From the NCBI RefSeq assembly GCF_014705605.1, contig NZ_JACXIZ010000035.1, forward strand, positions 1-64,000: a DNA stretch of 64,000 nt, in the 5' to 3' direction. Below are positions 24,509-35,068 of this stretch, in pieces. The notes below the pieces were generated by a model. It did not search any database and was not told the origin of the DNA. It saw only the letters and a list, made by a program, of their open reading frames with translations. Position 1 is the first letter of the stretch, and each line of letters begins with the position of its first letter. The DNA is from Paenibacillus sabuli (lineage in GTDB: Bacteria; Bacillota; Bacilli; Paenibacillales; Paenibacillaceae). A program made the position numbers and the translations under genes.

Positions 24509-26815
24509 GTGAAGTTACGCTGGTTTCGAAGCAAACGAACAGTCTGGTTTTTGATGATCTCGATCATCCCCGTGCTTGTCTTCGGGGTCGCGGCGTACAC
24601 GATGGGCGTGGGCATCATCAAAGACGAGATCAATCGTACTTCCCTCGTTTCGCTTTCGCAGCTGGACGAGCAGATCAGTCAGACGATGACTCAGGTCCAG
24701 CAGACGACCGGACAGATGAGTCTGCAGACGAATATGCAAGAGATCATCAGCATCGGCGCGGCGCCTACACTCGGCTCGCTGGCGACGACCAACGCGGCAG
24801 TCCGCGATCTCGGTTCGCTGTCTTCCTCAATTGATTATATCGAGTCTGTCTATTTGTATCATTTTGACCAAGAGACCCTGTTAACCGGTGTCGGTCTATA
24901 TTCGGCCGGCGCGGTACGATTTCCGGATTGGCAATGGATGCCCGACATGCTGGACCAGGTTCGGGAGAAAAAACAGAGCTTCTGGCTCGTTCCGCGGATC
25001 AAAACAGAATCCTCCGGCGCGCAAATACAAGTCCTGACGTATATCCGCCTCATGCCGATGCTGTACGATACGCCCAAGGCGGCTCTGATTGCCGATCTGG
25101 ACCTGAGCTACTTTAGCGGCATGATGTCCAGTTTTCCGTTCGGCACGCCCGGAAATGTCCTGGTTTTTACATCCGATCATGAAATGCTGATGCACGCAGA
25201 CGGCGGCACGGCGTTGACTGAGCGTCAGGAGTCAAGGATCCGCAGACTCATTCAGGAAAATGGAGAGGCCCGCGTCGGTACGACTGTTGAATTGCGCGAG
25301 GCTTCCCTGTTTGCGACGGTCTATCGCTCGCCGCACAACGGCTGGAGCTACATTATGGCCATACCGTCGGATGCGCCCAATCAGAATGTGCAACTGCTGC
25401 AGCGGATGATAATGGCGACCACGCTCGGGCTGTCGCTGCTTGCGCTTTTTTCGGCTTATTTCAGTTACAACCGCTTTCAAAAAGGAGTTCAGCATCTTGT
25501 GGAACTGCTATTCAAAAACGGCCGCAAAGGCGCGGAAGAACAGACGGAATGGGATTCTACCTATGAGGGCGGCGTGAAGCTGATTGAAAGGCGCATTTCC
25601 TCGTTATTTCAAGAAATGGATGAAAAGCGGCTGCAATGGAAAGCCCAACTGCCGCAGCTGCGCGATCATTTTTTAATTTCGGCGTTGATGGGTTACAGCG
25701 AGACTGTTGAGAAGCTGCGGCATCAGCATGGCGAACGGCTCGATATTTTTCGTCATGCTGCGTTTGCCGTCATTATCATTCAGCCGGATGAGTTCCGGGA
25801 TAGCGGTCGATTTCGCGAGGATGACCGGTCGTTGTTTTTGTTTGCGGCGACCAATATCGGGCGCGAGCTGCTGAGCGAGGACATGATCGTGGAGTCGGTC
25901 GTCACGCCCAGGCACGGCGTGCTGATCCTCAACCTACCGGCCGAGCATACCGACAAGCAGCTGATGGAGCAGGCCGAGGTGCTGCGCCATACGACCAAGC
26001 AATACCTGAAGCAGACGGTGACGATCGGCACCGGGCCGATCGTGGACAGCTTCAATGAGTTGGCCGGCTCCTATCGCAGTGCGCTCAGTGCGATGCAGTG
26101 GATATGGGGCGGAGCGGGCGACGAGGTAGTCGGACTTGCGCATGATGCGCCCGGCAGCATCGGCGAGCTTGCGTATCCGCACCGCACGGAGCTCGAACTG
26201 ATCGCGCACATGCGCGAGGGCAACGGCGAGGGCGCATATGCATCGTTTGAAGCCTTTGTGCTGGCGGTGCGTCCGTTTACGCTGGCCGCGTCCAAAACAT
26301 TCTACATGCAGCTGCTGGTTTCGATGATGCGCGAATTCCATGATATCGACGAATGGACGGCCTCGCTGGTGCAACGCAACCCTTATGTCGAGCTGGACGG
26401 GCATCAGGAGCAAGAAGAGCTGTCCGAGTGGTTTTTGCGCGAGCTCATAATGCCGCTGGTCGGCGCGGTGGAACGGCTGCGCAAATTCCGCGCACAGTCG
26501 ATCGTCGAACAGACGCTGGGGCTGATCGAGGAACACTACGCGCATGATCTCTCATTGGCGATGGCCGCAGAGAAGCTGGGCATCAGTCAATCCCACCTTA
26601 GTCAACTGTTCAAGGACGAAGTCGGCGCGACGTTCATCCAGTATGTCACCCAGTTCCGCGTAGATGCGGCCAAGCGGCTGCTGGCCAAAACCGAATTGAC
26701 AATCTCCGAGATTGCCAAGGAAGTCGGATACGGCAACGCCCAGCAGCTCATCCGCGTCTTCAAAAAGCTCGAAGGGGGCACACCTGGCGAATACCGCAAC
26801 TGCTTGAAAGCCTGA
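24509..26815 (+). CDS. Membrane-bound YesN-like AraC-family sensor-regulator
   Basis: A one-component regulator of about 768 residues. A first membrane helix (VWFLMISIIPVLVFGVAAY, about 11-29) and a second (MATTLGLSLLALFSAYFSY, about 303-321) bracket an extracytoplasmic Cache-like sensor. Then a cytoplasmic linker, a degenerate GGDEF-like region, and a C-terminal AraC helix-turn-helix pair (AAEKLGISQSHLSQLFKDEV and ISEIAKEVGYGNAQQLIRVF). In Paenibacillaceae such genes sit beside LplB/YtcP-type importers and activate them when oligosaccharides are sensed, which matches the next three genes. GTG 24509 lies eight bases after AGAGGGGG. Confidence 0.88.
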   Translation: MKLRWFRSKRTVWFLMISIIPVLVFGVAAYTMGVGIIKDEINRTSLVSLSQLDEQISQTMTQVQQTTGQMSLQTNMQEIISIGAAPTLGSLATTNAAVRDLGSLSSSIDYIESVYLYHFDQETLLTGVGLYSAGAVRFPDWQWMPDMLDQVREKKQSFWLVPRIKTESSGAQIQVLTYIRLMPMLYDTPKAALIADLDLSYFSGMMSSFPFGTPGNVLVFTSDHEMLMHADGGTALTERQESRIRRLIQENGEARVGTTVELREASLFATVYRSPHNGWSYIMAIPSDAPNQNVQLLQRMIMATTLGLSLLALFSAYFSYNRFQKGVQHLVELLFKNGRKGAEEQTEWDSTYEGGVKLIERRISSLFQEMDEKRLQWKAQLPQLRDHFLISALMGYSETVEKLRHQHGERLDIFRHAAFAVIIIQPDEFRDSGRFREDDRSLFLFAATNIGRELLSEDMIVESVVTPRHGVLILNLPAEHTDKQLMEQAEVLRHTTKQYLKQTVTIGTGPIVDSFNELAGSYRSALSAMQWIWGGAGDEVVGLAHDAPGSIGELAYPHRTELELIAHMREGNGEGAYASFEAFVLAVRPFTLAASKTFYMQLLVSMMREFHDIDEWTASLVQRNPYVELDGHQEQEELSEWFLRELIMPLVGAVERLRKFRAQSIVEQTLGLIEEHYAHDLSLAMAAEKLGISQSHLSQLFKDEVGATFIQYVTQFRVDAAKRLLAKTELTISEIAKEVGYGNAQQLIRVFKKLEGGTPGEYRNCLKA

Positions 26816-26829
26816 ATGGCAGTCTACAC

Positions 26830-26861
26830 AAGGGCGTCTTCCGCGTGGGAGGGCGCCCTTT
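26830..26861 (+). terminator. Terminator after the sensor-regulator
   Basis: AAGGGCG pairs with CGCCCTT, followed by TTC; modest strength. Confidence 0.6.
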
Positions 26862-26933
26862 CGGGTCTTGCGCCCAGGCAGCGTGATTACGCGCAGGCGG
26901 ACAACTGCGCAGCGGCAAGGGGCGTTACGCGCG

Positions 26934-26960
26934 TATAATCCGTTTTTCGACGTGTCGAAA
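26934..26960 (+). promoter_or_regulatory. -10 element and palindromic operator candidate of the ABC importer operon
   Basis: TATAAT (26934-26939) is followed at once by the perfect inverted repeat TTTCGAC-GT-GTCGAAA (26945-26960), about 90 bp before the first permease. A -35 element is poor, fitting an activator-dependent promoter. The palindrome overlaps the expected start of transcription. Confidence 0.5.
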
Positions 26961-27049
26961 CTTGCGCGGACAGGCGCAGAGCAGAAAACCTGATCATCGC
27001 AATGGAACCGGTATTGCGTTACGCTTACTTCCGAAAAGGAGTGACGAAC

Positions 27050-27979
27050 ATGTTCAACCGGAGCCTTGCGGGCAACCTTGAAGACCGCTGGCGGGAATAC
27101 AAGCGCAATCGCTATTTGTTTCTTTTGTTTTTGCCCGGTTTTGCTTTGTTTTTGCTTTTTAACTACGTTCCGTTGTACGGCATTATGATCGCGTTCAAGG
27201 AGTATCGCGTGACAGAGGGCATCCTGGGCAGCGCATGGGCCGGCCTGGAGCATTTCAACCGTCTGTTAGCCGGCGAGGCGTTTCTTAACGCTTTGCGCAA
27301 CACGATCATTATCGCACTGCTCAAAATGGGCTTCGGCTTCCCCGCGCCAATCGCGCTGGCTCTGCTGCTTAACGAGCTGCGCCTCGTCTGGTTTCGCCGG
27401 GTCGTTCAGACCGTAACCTATTTGCCGCATTTTTTTTCCTGGGTCATTTTGGCCGGTATCTTGTTCGTATTTCTCGGTTCGGACGGTGCGATGAACAAAC
27501 TGGTCGGCTTGTTCGGCCTGGAGAGGCAGTTATGGCTGCTGGAGCCCGATTATTTTTACGGCATTGTCGTGCTGACCGATATTTGGCAGAGCATCGGCTG
27601 GGGATCGATCATTTATTTTGCCGCGCTGGCCTCGATCGATCCGACGTTGTATGAGGCGGCGATCGCCGACGGGGCGAGCCGCTGGCGGCGGGTATGGCAT
27701 ATCAGTCTGCCGTCGATGATGCCGACGATTATTACGCTGTTTTTGCTGCAGCTCGGCAATTTTCTGACCGTGGGCTTCGATCAGATCTACAATCTGACGA
27801 CCGCGACGACACTCGAAGTAGGCGAGATTTTGGACACCTATGTGCTGCGTCGCCTGCTCACGATGGATTACGAGCTCGGCATGGCGGCCGGACTGTTCAA
27901 TTCCGTCATTGGCATCCTGCTGGTCGTGACCGCCAATCGGCTGGTCAAGTGGTACGACCGCGAGCAGGGATTATGGTAA
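27050..27979 (+). CDS. Carbohydrate ABC transporter permease, LplB type
   Basis: Inner-membrane permease of 309 residues, six predicted helices, with the long N-terminal hydrophobic stretch YLFLLFLPGFALFLLFNYVP and the EAA motif YEAAIADGASRWRRVWHISLP (split for length: YEAAIADGASRW then RRVWHISLP) that contacts the ATPase. LplB-type permeases import oligosaccharides or unsaturated uronides. ATG 27050 follows AAAAGGAG. It is the first gene of the importer; no ATPase gene is nearby, as usual for this class, which relies on a shared MsmX-like ATPase. Confidence 0.9.
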   Translation: MFNRSLAGNLEDRWREYKRNRYLFLLFLPGFALFLLFNYVPLYGIMIAFKEYRVTEGILGSAWAGLEHFNRLLAGEAFLNALRNTIIIALLKMGFGFPAPIALALLLNELRLVWFRRVVQTVTYLPHFFSWVILAGILFVFLGSDGAMNKLVGLFGLERQLWLLEPDYFYGIVVLTDIWQSIGWGSIIYFAALASIDPTLYEAAIADGASRWRRVWHISLPSMMPTIITLFLLQLGNFLTVGFDQIYNLTTATTLEVGEILDTYVLRRLLTMDYELGMAAGLFNSVIGILLVVTANRLVKWYDREQGLW

Positions 27980-27992
27980 AGGAGGAACTGCT

Positions 27993-28865
27993 TTGTTTAC
28001 GCGTACATGGGGCGAACGACTGTTTGACTGGTTTAATTTCTTGTTTCTGCTGCTGCTGGGCTTGTGCACGCTCTATCCGTTCATTTATGTTTTGACGCTG
28101 TCGCTCATGACGCCGGCCGATGCGCTGGCGATGCGGGTCAACTTCATTCCGGATAACCCGACGCTGGCTTCTTACGAGAAGGTATTCGCGCATCCTTACT
28201 TGTGGCAGGCTTACTTCAATACGATCGTGCGTACCGTGCTCGGGGTAAGTCTGATGCTGCTGATGACGTCCTTGGTCGCCTACCCGCTGTCGCGGCGCGG
28301 CTTCTCGCATCGGGGCGGAATCATGAAACTGCTGGTGTTCAGCATGCTGTTCAACGGCGGCATGATTCCGATGTACCTGCTGGTCAAAAATCTGGGATTG
28401 CTCAATTCGGTATGGGCGCTCGTGCTGCCCGGCGCGGTGACAGCTTTTAATGTCATCATAATGAAAAATTTCTTCGAGGGCATCCCCGGGGAAATTATTG
28501 AAGCGGCCCGCATTGACGGTGCGGGCGAACTGCGGATCTATGCGCGCATCATTCTCCCGCTGTCGGTGCCAGTACTGGCTGTCATCGCGCTCTGGGGCGC
28601 GGTGACGCATTGGAACGCCTGGTTCGACGCGATGCTGTACATGCATGATTCAGACAAGCAGGTACTGCAGCTATTCGTCAGGCGAACGGTCATCGAGGAG
28701 GCGGTCTCGCTCACGCCGGGCGAGGAGCTCAATCGCGAGGCTTACACCCCGGAGACGCTCAAGGCGGCTACGATCATGATCGTGTCTTTGCCGATTCTGA
28801 TGGTCTATCCGTTCGTACAGCGGTTTTTCGTCAAAGGCGTACTGCTCGGCTCGCTGAAAGGCTAA
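27993..28865 (+). CDS. Carbohydrate ABC transporter permease, YtcP type
   Basis: Second inner-membrane permease of the importer, 290 residues and six helices, with the EAA motif as IIEAARIDGAGELRIYARI and the family sequence WNAWFDAMLYMHD near the C-terminus. TTG start at 27993 is preceded by AAAGGAGG and lies 13 bp after the first permease. Followed after 57 bp by the binding protein. Confidence 0.9.
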   Translation: MFTRTWGERLFDWFNFLFLLLLGLCTLYPFIYVLTLSLMTPADALAMRVNFIPDNPTLASYEKVFAHPYLWQAYFNTIVRTVLGVSLMLLMTSLVAYPLSRRGFSHRGGIMKLLVFSMLFNGGMIPMYLLVKNLGLLNSVWALVLPGAVTAFNVIIMKNFFEGIPGEIIEAARIDGAGELRIYARIILPLSVPVLAVIALWGAVTHWNAWFDAMLYMHDSDKQVLQLFVRRTVIEEAVSLTPGEELNREAYTPETLKAATIMIVSLPILMVYPFVQRFFVKGVLLGSLKG

Positions 28866-28922
28866 CCGGCAACTTCCTGCTACGGCAGGTTTGCATACAA
28901 AACCATTAGAGGAGGCAACAAC

Positions 28923-30521
28923 ATGAAGCGAAAAAAAGGGGTTCGCATCTGGGGAGGCTCCGCCGCGGCCGTGCTGCTGGCGTGCAGCGTCGGTCTGGCG
29001 GGCTGTACGTCGGGCAACGGCGGCAGCAATCAAGGCGGGGCAGGCACAGGCCAGAATGAACAGACAAACGAAACGTCGTCCGGTACGAACGAGGAGCGGA
29101 TGAGCATCGATTGGATGAACATTCCGTCCGATCTGAGCGACGAGTCATACGCGTTGAATGCGGTAGAGGAAGCCTTTAATGTCGATATTCAATACAATGA
29201 CATTCCGCGTGCCGACTATGTGCAAAAGCAGCAGATTGTGCTGACCTCCGGAGAGGTGCCGGATGTCATGTATGTGCTCGATCCGAACCAATTGTTCAAA
29301 TATGTGCAGCAGGGACTGGTTGCCGAGGTGCCGGTAGAGCTGATTGAGGCGCACATGCCCGGCGTCAAGCAGGCGCTTGACAGCTTCGCGCCCCAGGCGT
29401 GGTATTATACGAAGACTGATGATCGAAATTATGGCATTCCCCTGATGTATTACAACGGCCAGTTCAACGCCAAATCCGCCTGGCGAACCGATCTGCTGGA
29501 GGAGGCCGGCGTCGAAGGCATTCCGCAAACGCTCGACGAGATGGAGGCGGCCTTTGAGAAATTGAAGCAAATTGGCGTCTATGGCATGAATACGAACGGA
29601 AATTCCTACTATTACGCGTTCTTCACCATCTTCGGGGCATATGGCGTCATGCCGCCGCAATGGATGGTTAAGGATGGAAAGGTCGTCAACGCCGCCATTC
29701 AACCGGAGGCCAGGGAGGCGCTGGAGCGCCTGGCGGACTGGTACAGCAAGGGCTACATCGATCCGGAATTCGTGACGGGCAAAGAGCTGGAGCAAAAGTT
29801 TGTTGAAGGCAAATTTGCCTACAACCACTCCCTTTCCTTGAACGCATTCGACGAATCCAATCCGAACTCGACGCTTAATGCCATCAAGGCGATCAAACCG
29901 GACGGCATGATGGAGATGACGCCCCTGCCTGTCGGTGCTGAAGGGCAGCAGGGCGGCTGGGCATGGGGGTCGGCCGGCAGCATCTACGCATTCGGAAAGC
30001 ATCTGGAGGATGAGCCGGAGAAGATGGCCCGCATCATGGAGATGATGGAGCAGACACTGACCGATCCCGAGACGTTCATGCAGGTGGCCGTCGGTGAGGA
30101 AGGGACCCACTGGGAATACAACAACCCGGACCAGCCGGGTGAGGGCTTGACCTTTATCCCGCCATTTGACGACAGCGCCAAGCTGGCCACAGAAGGGCTG
30201 AAGAACAGCTTTGAATCGATTTTTGCCGGCATGCCCGGCCCAGACGTCATCGAGCCCTTCCTGGGAGCGCGGGTCGTGGAGGACATGGAGCAATACAACG
30301 CACCGGTTTGGGACATTTTCGGCAAGCCGGACGTGCTGCCTTCCGCAGGGAAATACTGGGGAGACCTCACCAACCTGAAAACCGAGGTGTACGCCCAAAT
30401 TGTTCGCGGCGACAAAACAATCGAAGAATTCGACGCGTTCGTCAAGCAATGGAACGAGCTGGGCGGAGCGGAGTTGGAAGCGGAAGCAAACGAACTGTAT
30501 CAGTCGGTGGCACGGCAATAA
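28923..30521 (+). CDS. Extracellular solute-binding lipoprotein of the ABC importer
   Basis: Surface lipoprotein of 532 residues that captures the sugar for the two permeases. Signal peptide and lipobox GLAGC (Cys near 27) are followed by a Gly/Asn/Gln/Ser-rich tether to about residue 55. The body is a large type-I binding protein with PDVMYVLDPNQLFKYVQQG, GIPLMYYNG, YYAFFTIFGAYG and the C-terminal GDKTIEEFDAFVKQWNELGG, matching LipO/YtcQ-type proteins. ATG 28923 follows GGAGGCAAC. Substrate cannot be read; pectin or related oligosaccharides are plausible given the beta-helix gene upstream. Confidence 0.9.
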   Translation: MKRKKGVRIWGGSAAAVLLACSVGLAGCTSGNGGSNQGGAGTGQNEQTNETSSGTNEERMSIDWMNIPSDLSDESYALNAVEEAFNVDIQYNDIPRADYVQKQQIVLTSGEVPDVMYVLDPNQLFKYVQQGLVAEVPVELIEAHMPGVKQALDSFAPQAWYYTKTDDRNYGIPLMYYNGQFNAKSAWRTDLLEEAGVEGIPQTLDEMEAAFEKLKQIGVYGMNTNGNSYYYAFFTIFGAYGVMPPQWMVKDGKVVNAAIQPEAREALERLADWYSKGYIDPEFVTGKELEQKFVEGKFAYNHSLSLNAFDESNPNSTLNAIKAIKPDGMMEMTPLPVGAEGQQGGWAWGSAGSIYAFGKHLEDEPEKMARIMEMMEQTLTDPETFMQVAVGEEGTHWEYNNPDQPGEGLTFIPPFDDSAKLATEGLKNSFESIFAGMPGPDVIEPFLGARVVEDMEQYNAPVWDIFGKPDVLPSAGKYWGDLTNLKTEVYAQIVRGDKTIEEFDAFVKQWNELGGAELEAEANELYQSVARQ

Positions 30522-30848
30522 GGCTAAAGACTTTATTACAAGCTCCGCATTACATTCCGCCGTTTCTTGTGCAACTGGAGGCCGCAAGACCTGGATGCGC
30601 AAGAAACGGTTTTTCTCGTTGCTCGCGGCAGGAAGCACAGCGGCAATGTCGAACTGTATGGGCAGCGGCGTGAATGCGGCCAAGGTTCGCGCGCTGCGTA
30701 TGTAAAGATAATTCACGTTATTCATTTGGACGAGCTGGCGATATTTTCTGAAAATGGGTGTCAAGTTTCGCGTTCCATAGTATAATTGAAGGAGATAAAA
30801 CGATCATGTCATCAATGTTTACACGAATCAGGGAGGTGGTGATGAACA
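30522..30848. other. Intergenic region before the glycogen operon
   Basis: Contains one short open frame from ATG 30594 (reading MRKKRFFSLLAAGSTAAMSN, 36 codons) that resembles a signal-peptide start and is preceded by GGAGG, but it stops soon after and looks like a remnant or chance. A region near 30775-30790 has TATAATTG (30780-30787), a good -10 for the glycogen operon, with a GGGAGGTGGTG ribosome site near 30830. Confidence 0.5.
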
Positions 30849-32762
30849 ATGGTTGACGCAGCTGCCGCCGGACTGACCGAAAGCGATCTGTATTTGTTCA
30901 ACACCGGCCGCCTGTATTATGCCTACCGCACCTTAGGTGCGCATATGATGAAGATAGCCGGCAAGACGGGCGTGCGGTTCGCGGTCTGGGCCCCCGAGGC
31001 GGGCGCTGTGCGGGTGGCTGGCGCATTCAATGACTGGGACGGCGCCGCGCATCCGATGGAAGCGATCGGGTCGACCGGGGTATGGTGGTGCTTTGTCCCC
31101 GGTCTGGGCGAGGACGAGGCATACAAATACGAGATTGAAACGCCGGACGGCCGCGTCCTGCTCAAAGCCGATCCGTATGCCTTCTTTGCCGAGCTTCGCC
31201 CAAGTAACGCCTCGATTGTCAAGCCGCTCAAGGGTTATCCCTGGAAGGATACCGCCTGGATGAAAAAGCAGCGGGAGCGGCCGGCGTATTCGAACCCGAT
31301 GCTGATTTACGAGGTGCATCTCGGTTCGTGGAAAATCAAGGGGAAGGAACATTTCTACACCTACGAGGAGCTCGCCGAAGACCTCGTCGACTACGCGGCT
31401 GAGATGGGATACAGCCACATCGAACTGCTGCCGCTCACGGAGCATCCATTCGACCGCTCGTGGGGCTACCAGGCGACCGGGTATTATGCACCGACCAGCC
31501 GCTACGGCGAGCCCGATCAGCTGCGCCGTTTCGTGGACCGCTGCCATCAGCGCGGCTTGGGGGTCATTCTGGACTGGGTGCCGGGTCATTTCTGCCGCGA
31601 CGATCACGGCTTGCGCCTGTTTGACGGCACTCCGATCTACGAGGGGCCCGACGAGCGGCGCGCCGACAAGCCGCAATGGGGAACATTGGCCTTCGACTTC
31701 GGGCGCGGCGAGGTGCTCAGCTTCCTCATCTCCGGAGCGCTCTATTGGATGGAGGAATTTCATATGGACGGGCTGCGCGTCGACGCGGTGGCAAGCATGG
31801 TCGATCTGCATTTCGACAAGCCGGCCCATCTGCTGACCTGGAATGCCCACGGCGGGCAAGATTATCTCGAGGCGATCGATTTTCTCAAAGCGCTCAACAC
31901 GGCGGTGTTTCGCTATTACCCCGGCGCATTGATGATTGCCGAGGACTCCTCCTCCCGGCCGGGCGTGACCGCTCCGGTTCATGAGGACGGTCTCGGGTTT
32001 AATTTCAAATGGAATATGGGCTGGATGAACGACATGCTGCGCTATATGGCGCTCGACCCGGCGGAGCGTGGAGCCCATCATCATCTTTTGACGTTTTCGC
32101 TGATGTATGCCTTCAACGAAAATTTCGTGCTGCCGCTGTCGCATGACGAGGTCGTGCACGGCAAGCATTCGCTGCTGAACAAGATGCACGGCTCCTACGA
32201 GCAGCGATTCGCACAGCTTCGTCTGTTTTTCGGCTTTTGGATGACCCACCCGGGCAAAAAATTGCTGTTCATGGGCGGGGAGTGGGGCCACTACGACGAG
32301 TGGAAAGACCTCGATCAGCTGGACTGGGCTATTTTGCGTTACGACTCGCATCAGGGCATGCAACGTTATTCCCGGGAGCTGAATCGTATCTATAGAAGCG
32401 AGGCATCGCTGTGGGAGCAGGATTGCAAGCCGGAGGGCTTCGAATGGCTGGACGTCCATAACGCCGAGCAGGCGTTGATCGCATTTCTGCGTCGGGCGCG
32501 CGATGCCGACGATTACATGCTGGTCGTGTGCAATTTCTCCGGGCTGGCGTATGACTACCGACTGGGCGTGCCGGAGGCGACGAAGTATCGCGTGGCGTTC
32601 CGCAGCAGCCTGGCCGGGATCGATGATGGTGCGGATGCGCCGTCCCGATTGCCGGAGGGAGAGGCGCTGCCCTGGCACGGCCGCGATTACAGCCTTGCGC
32701 TGCACGTGCTGCCGTTCGAATGCATCCTGCTCAAGCCCGAGCGCAGCCTCGCACATCAATAA
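30849..32762 (+). CDS. glgB: 1,4-alpha-glucan branching enzyme GlgB
   Basis: Makes alpha-1,6 branches in glycogen. An N-terminal CBM48 domain (about 15-120, [20 protein letters not shown] region) precedes the GH13 catalytic barrel with the four conserved regions: [23 protein letters not shown] (nucleophile Asp), [12 protein letters not shown] (acid Glu) and [12 protein letters not shown] (stabilising His-Asp). Length 637 residues is normal. First gene of the glycogen operon; the ATG follows GGGAGGTGGTG. glgC follows within 20 bp. Confidence 0.96.
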   Translation: MVDAAAAGLTESDLYLFNTGRLYYAYRTLGAHMMKIAGKTGVRFAVWAPEAGAVRVAGAFNDWDGAAHPMEAIGSTGVWWCFVPGLGEDEAYKYEIETPDGRVLLKADPYAFFAELRPSNASIVKPLKGYPWKDTAWMKKQRERPAYSNPMLIYEVHLGSWKIKGKEHFYTYEELAEDLVDYAAEMGYSHIELLPLTEHPFDRSWGYQATGYYAPTSRYGEPDQLRRFVDRCHQRGLGVILDWVPGHFCRDDHGLRLFDGTPIYEGPDERRADKPQWGTLAFDFGRGEVLSFLISGALYWMEEFHMDGLRVDAVASMVDLHFDKPAHLLTWNAHGGQDYLEAIDFLKALNTAVFRYYPGALMIAEDSSSRPGVTAPVHEDGLGFNFKWNMGWMNDMLRYMALDPAERGAHHHLLTFSLMYAFNENFVLPLSHDEVVHGKHSLLNKMHGSYEQRFAQLRLFFGFWMTHPGKKLLFMGGEWGHYDEWKDLDQLDWAILRYDSHQGMQRYSRELNRIYRSEASLWEQDCKPEGFEWLDVHNAEQALIAFLRRARDADDYMLVVCNFSGLAYDYRLGVPEATKYRVAFRSSLAGIDDGADAPSRLPEGEALPWHGRDYSLALHVLPFECILLKPERSLAHQ

Positions 32763-32781
32763 GAGGAGTGGAGTGGTGTCA

Positions 32782-33948
32782 ATGGTGAGAAAAGAAATGC
32801 TCGCAATGCTGCTGGCCGGCGGGGAAGGTAAACGGCTGGGCGTACTGACCAAGGACGTAGCCAAGCCGGCCGTCCATTTCGGCGGGAAATACCGCATTAT
32901 CGATTTTACGCTGAGCAATTGCGCGCACTCGGGCATCGACACCGTCGGCGTGCTGACGCAGTACCAGCCACTCGTACTTAATCAATACCTGGGCATTGGC
33001 AGCCCGTGGGGGCTCGACCGCCGCGACGGCGGCATGTCCGTGCTGCCTCCCTACGTCAAGTCCAAGGGCGGCACCTGGTACAAGGGCACGGCCAACGCCA
33101 TTTATCAGAACCTCGGCTTCATCGACCGGTACGATCCGGAGTACGTGCTGATCATCTCCGGCGACCATATCTATAAGATGGATTACAGCCTGATGCTCGA
33201 GGAGCACAAGAAGCAGCAGGCGGACGTGACGATTGCCGTGTTCGAGGTCGAGCACAAGGATGCGAGCCGGTTCGGCATTATGAGCACGGACCAGCATGGA
33301 CGCATCACCGATTTTCAGGAAAAACCGAAAAATCCGACCAGCAATTTGGCCTCGATGGGCGTATATATTTTCTCCTGGCCGGTGCTGCAGCAATATTTGA
33401 TCCGCGACGAGGCGGACCTCGGATCGAGCAACGATTTCGGCAAGGACGTCATTCCGGCGATGCTCGCGGACGACATGAAGCTGAGCGCCTATGCGTTCAA
33501 CGGCTATTGGAAGGACGTCGGCACGATCGAGAGCTTGTGGGAGGCCAACATGGATCTGCTGACCGACACGCCGCAGCTCGAGCTCAACGACCGCGACTGG
33601 CGCATCTATTCGGTCAACCCGAACCGGCCGGCGCAATATGTATCGCCCCAAGCGGAAGTGTCGGAGTCGCTGATCACCGAGGGCTGCTTCATTGAAGGGG
33701 CGGTGCATCATTCGGTCGTCTTCAACGGTGTCGAGATCGGCGAGGACGCGATTGTCATGGAATCGGTCGTCATGCCCGGCGTCAAGGTGGGGGCAGGCGC
33801 GCGCATCTATCGCTCCATCGTCGGAGAAGGCGCCGTCATCGAAGCGGGCGTGACCGTCGGCTCGCCCGATGGCAACAAGATTACTGTGGTCGCGAGCGAC
33901 GATTATGTCGGTGGTCAGACCGAATTGATGGAGGTGGAACAGCCATGA
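32782..33948 (+). CDS. glgC: Glucose-1-phosphate adenylyltransferase GlgC
   Basis: Forms ADP-glucose, the committed step of glycogen synthesis. Seen: nucleotide-binding [16 protein letters not shown] at the N-terminus, [42 protein letters not shown] and [14 protein letters not shown], then a left-handed beta-helix C-terminal domain. About 388 residues. Start could be ATG 32782 (GGAG eight bases upstream) or GTG 32776; both fit. It overlaps glgD by ATGA; in Gram-positives GlgC and GlgD form a mixed enzyme. Confidence 0.95.
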   Translation: MVRKEMLAMLLAGGEGKRLGVLTKDVAKPAVHFGGKYRIIDFTLSNCAHSGIDTVGVLTQYQPLVLNQYLGIGSPWGLDRRDGGMSVLPPYVKSKGGTWYKGTANAIYQNLGFIDRYDPEYVLIISGDHIYKMDYSLMLEEHKKQQADVTIAVFEVEHKDASRFGIMSTDQHGRITDFQEKPKNPTSNLASMGVYIFSWPVLQQYLIRDEADLGSSNDFGKDVIPAMLADDMKLSAYAFNGYWKDVGTIESLWEANMDLLTDTPQLELNDRDWRIYSVNPNRPAQYVSPQAEVSESLITEGCFIEGAVHHSVVFNGVEIGEDAIVMESVVMPGVKVGAGARIYRSIVGEGAVIEAGVTVGSPDGNKITVVASDDYVGGQTELMEVEQP

Positions 33949-35057
33949 GCAAGCAGCTGATGGGCGTCATCAATCTGATTCACGAGCCGGATGAACTGGA
34001 GACGCTGACGGACGGACGCTGCCTCGCGACCGTACCGTTCGGCGCACGTTACCGGCTGATCGATTTCACACTGTCGAGCATGGTCAATTCCGGCATCTCC
34101 AACGTCGCGGTATTCGCCCATACGAAATACCGCTCGCTGATGGATCATCTCGGCTCGGGCCATCACTGGGACCTGCATCATCGGCAGAGCTCGCTGTTCG
34201 TGCTGCCGCCGATTGCCGACGATATGAGCGATCTGCGCAAGGGCGATCTGTACCATTTCTTCCAGCACCGCGACTACTTCATGCGCGGCCAGGCCGAGTA
34301 CGTCGTCGTTGCGCGCAGCCACATGGTGTGCAACATCGATTATGAGGACGTGCTGCGGCAGCATATCGAGACGAGTGCCGACATTACCGTCGTCTGCAAG
34401 CGTCAGGACGAACATCTGAGCGGCAGAGCGCGTAAAGTGCGACTCGACGAGCGCGGACGCGTCGTCTCAATGCAGGATCACTACGGCCGTCTGCAGAGCG
34501 ACTTGGTCTCGATGGAGATGTATATCATGCGCAAGGAGCTGCTGCTCGATCTGGTCGAATCGTCGCTGGCGCAGGGTCAGGACCACCTCGTCCGCCATGC
34601 CATCATGTCGCGCCTCGATACGCTGCGCATCCAGGGCTATCTGTACGAGGGCTATCTCGGCATCATCAACTCCATCACGAGCTATTACCGCAACAGCATG
34701 GAGCTGCTCAAGCCGCAGGTGTGGCGCGAGCTGTTCTTCAAACCCGGTCCGATCTTCACCAAGGTCAAGGACGAGCCGCCAGCCTGCTACCTGGAAGGGG
34801 CCAAGACCGGCAATTCGCTGATTGCCAACGGCTGCGTCATTGAAGGCACGGTCATCAACAGCATTCTGTTCCGCGGCGTCAAGGTGAACAAGGGCGCCGT
34901 CGTGCGCAATAGCATCGTCATGCAGAACGGCGAGATCGGCATCGGCAGCGCGCTCGACCATGTCATCCTCGACAAAGAAGTGCACATCGAAGCCGGACGC
35001 GATATTCGCGGGGTCAGCGACGCGCCGTTCATTGCCGGCAAACGAAAGGTCATTTGA
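33945..35057 (+). CDS. glgD: Glycogen biosynthesis protein GlgD
   Basis: Non-catalytic paralogue of GlgC that forms a GlgC-GlgD complex with higher activity in Bacillus-type bacteria. The 370-residue sequence keeps [16 protein letters not shown] and [16 protein letters not shown] but lacks the GGEGKRL nucleotide loop at the N-terminus, as expected. A beta-helix C-terminal domain with hexapeptide-like turns follows ([20 protein letters not shown] region). Start overlaps glgC; stop overlaps or abuts glgA. Confidence 0.93.
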   Translation: MSKQLMGVINLIHEPDELETLTDGRCLATVPFGARYRLIDFTLSSMVNSGISNVAVFAHTKYRSLMDHLGSGHHWDLHHRQSSLFVLPPIADDMSDLRKGDLYHFFQHRDYFMRGQAEYVVVARSHMVCNIDYEDVLRQHIETSADITVVCKRQDEHLSGRARKVRLDERGRVVSMQDHYGRLQSDLVSMEMYIMRKELLLDLVESSLAQGQDHLVRHAIMSRLDTLRIQGYLYEGYLGIINSITSYYRNSMELLKPQVWRELFFKPGPIFTKVKDEPPACYLEGAKTGNSLIANGCVIEGTVINSILFRGVKVNKGAVVRNSIVMQNGEIGIGSALDHVILDKEVHIEAGRDIRGVSDAPFIAGKRKVI

Positions 35058-35068
35058 TACGGGACGGC

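Noticed and set aside
30594-30704. 36-codon open frame resembling a signal peptide
   Set aside because: Stops soon after the hydrophobic segment and has no mature part; better treated as a remnant or chance.
32503-32781. N-terminal extension of glgC inside glgB
   Set aside because: The extra 93 codons overlap glgB in another frame; GlgC starts at [14 protein letters not shown].
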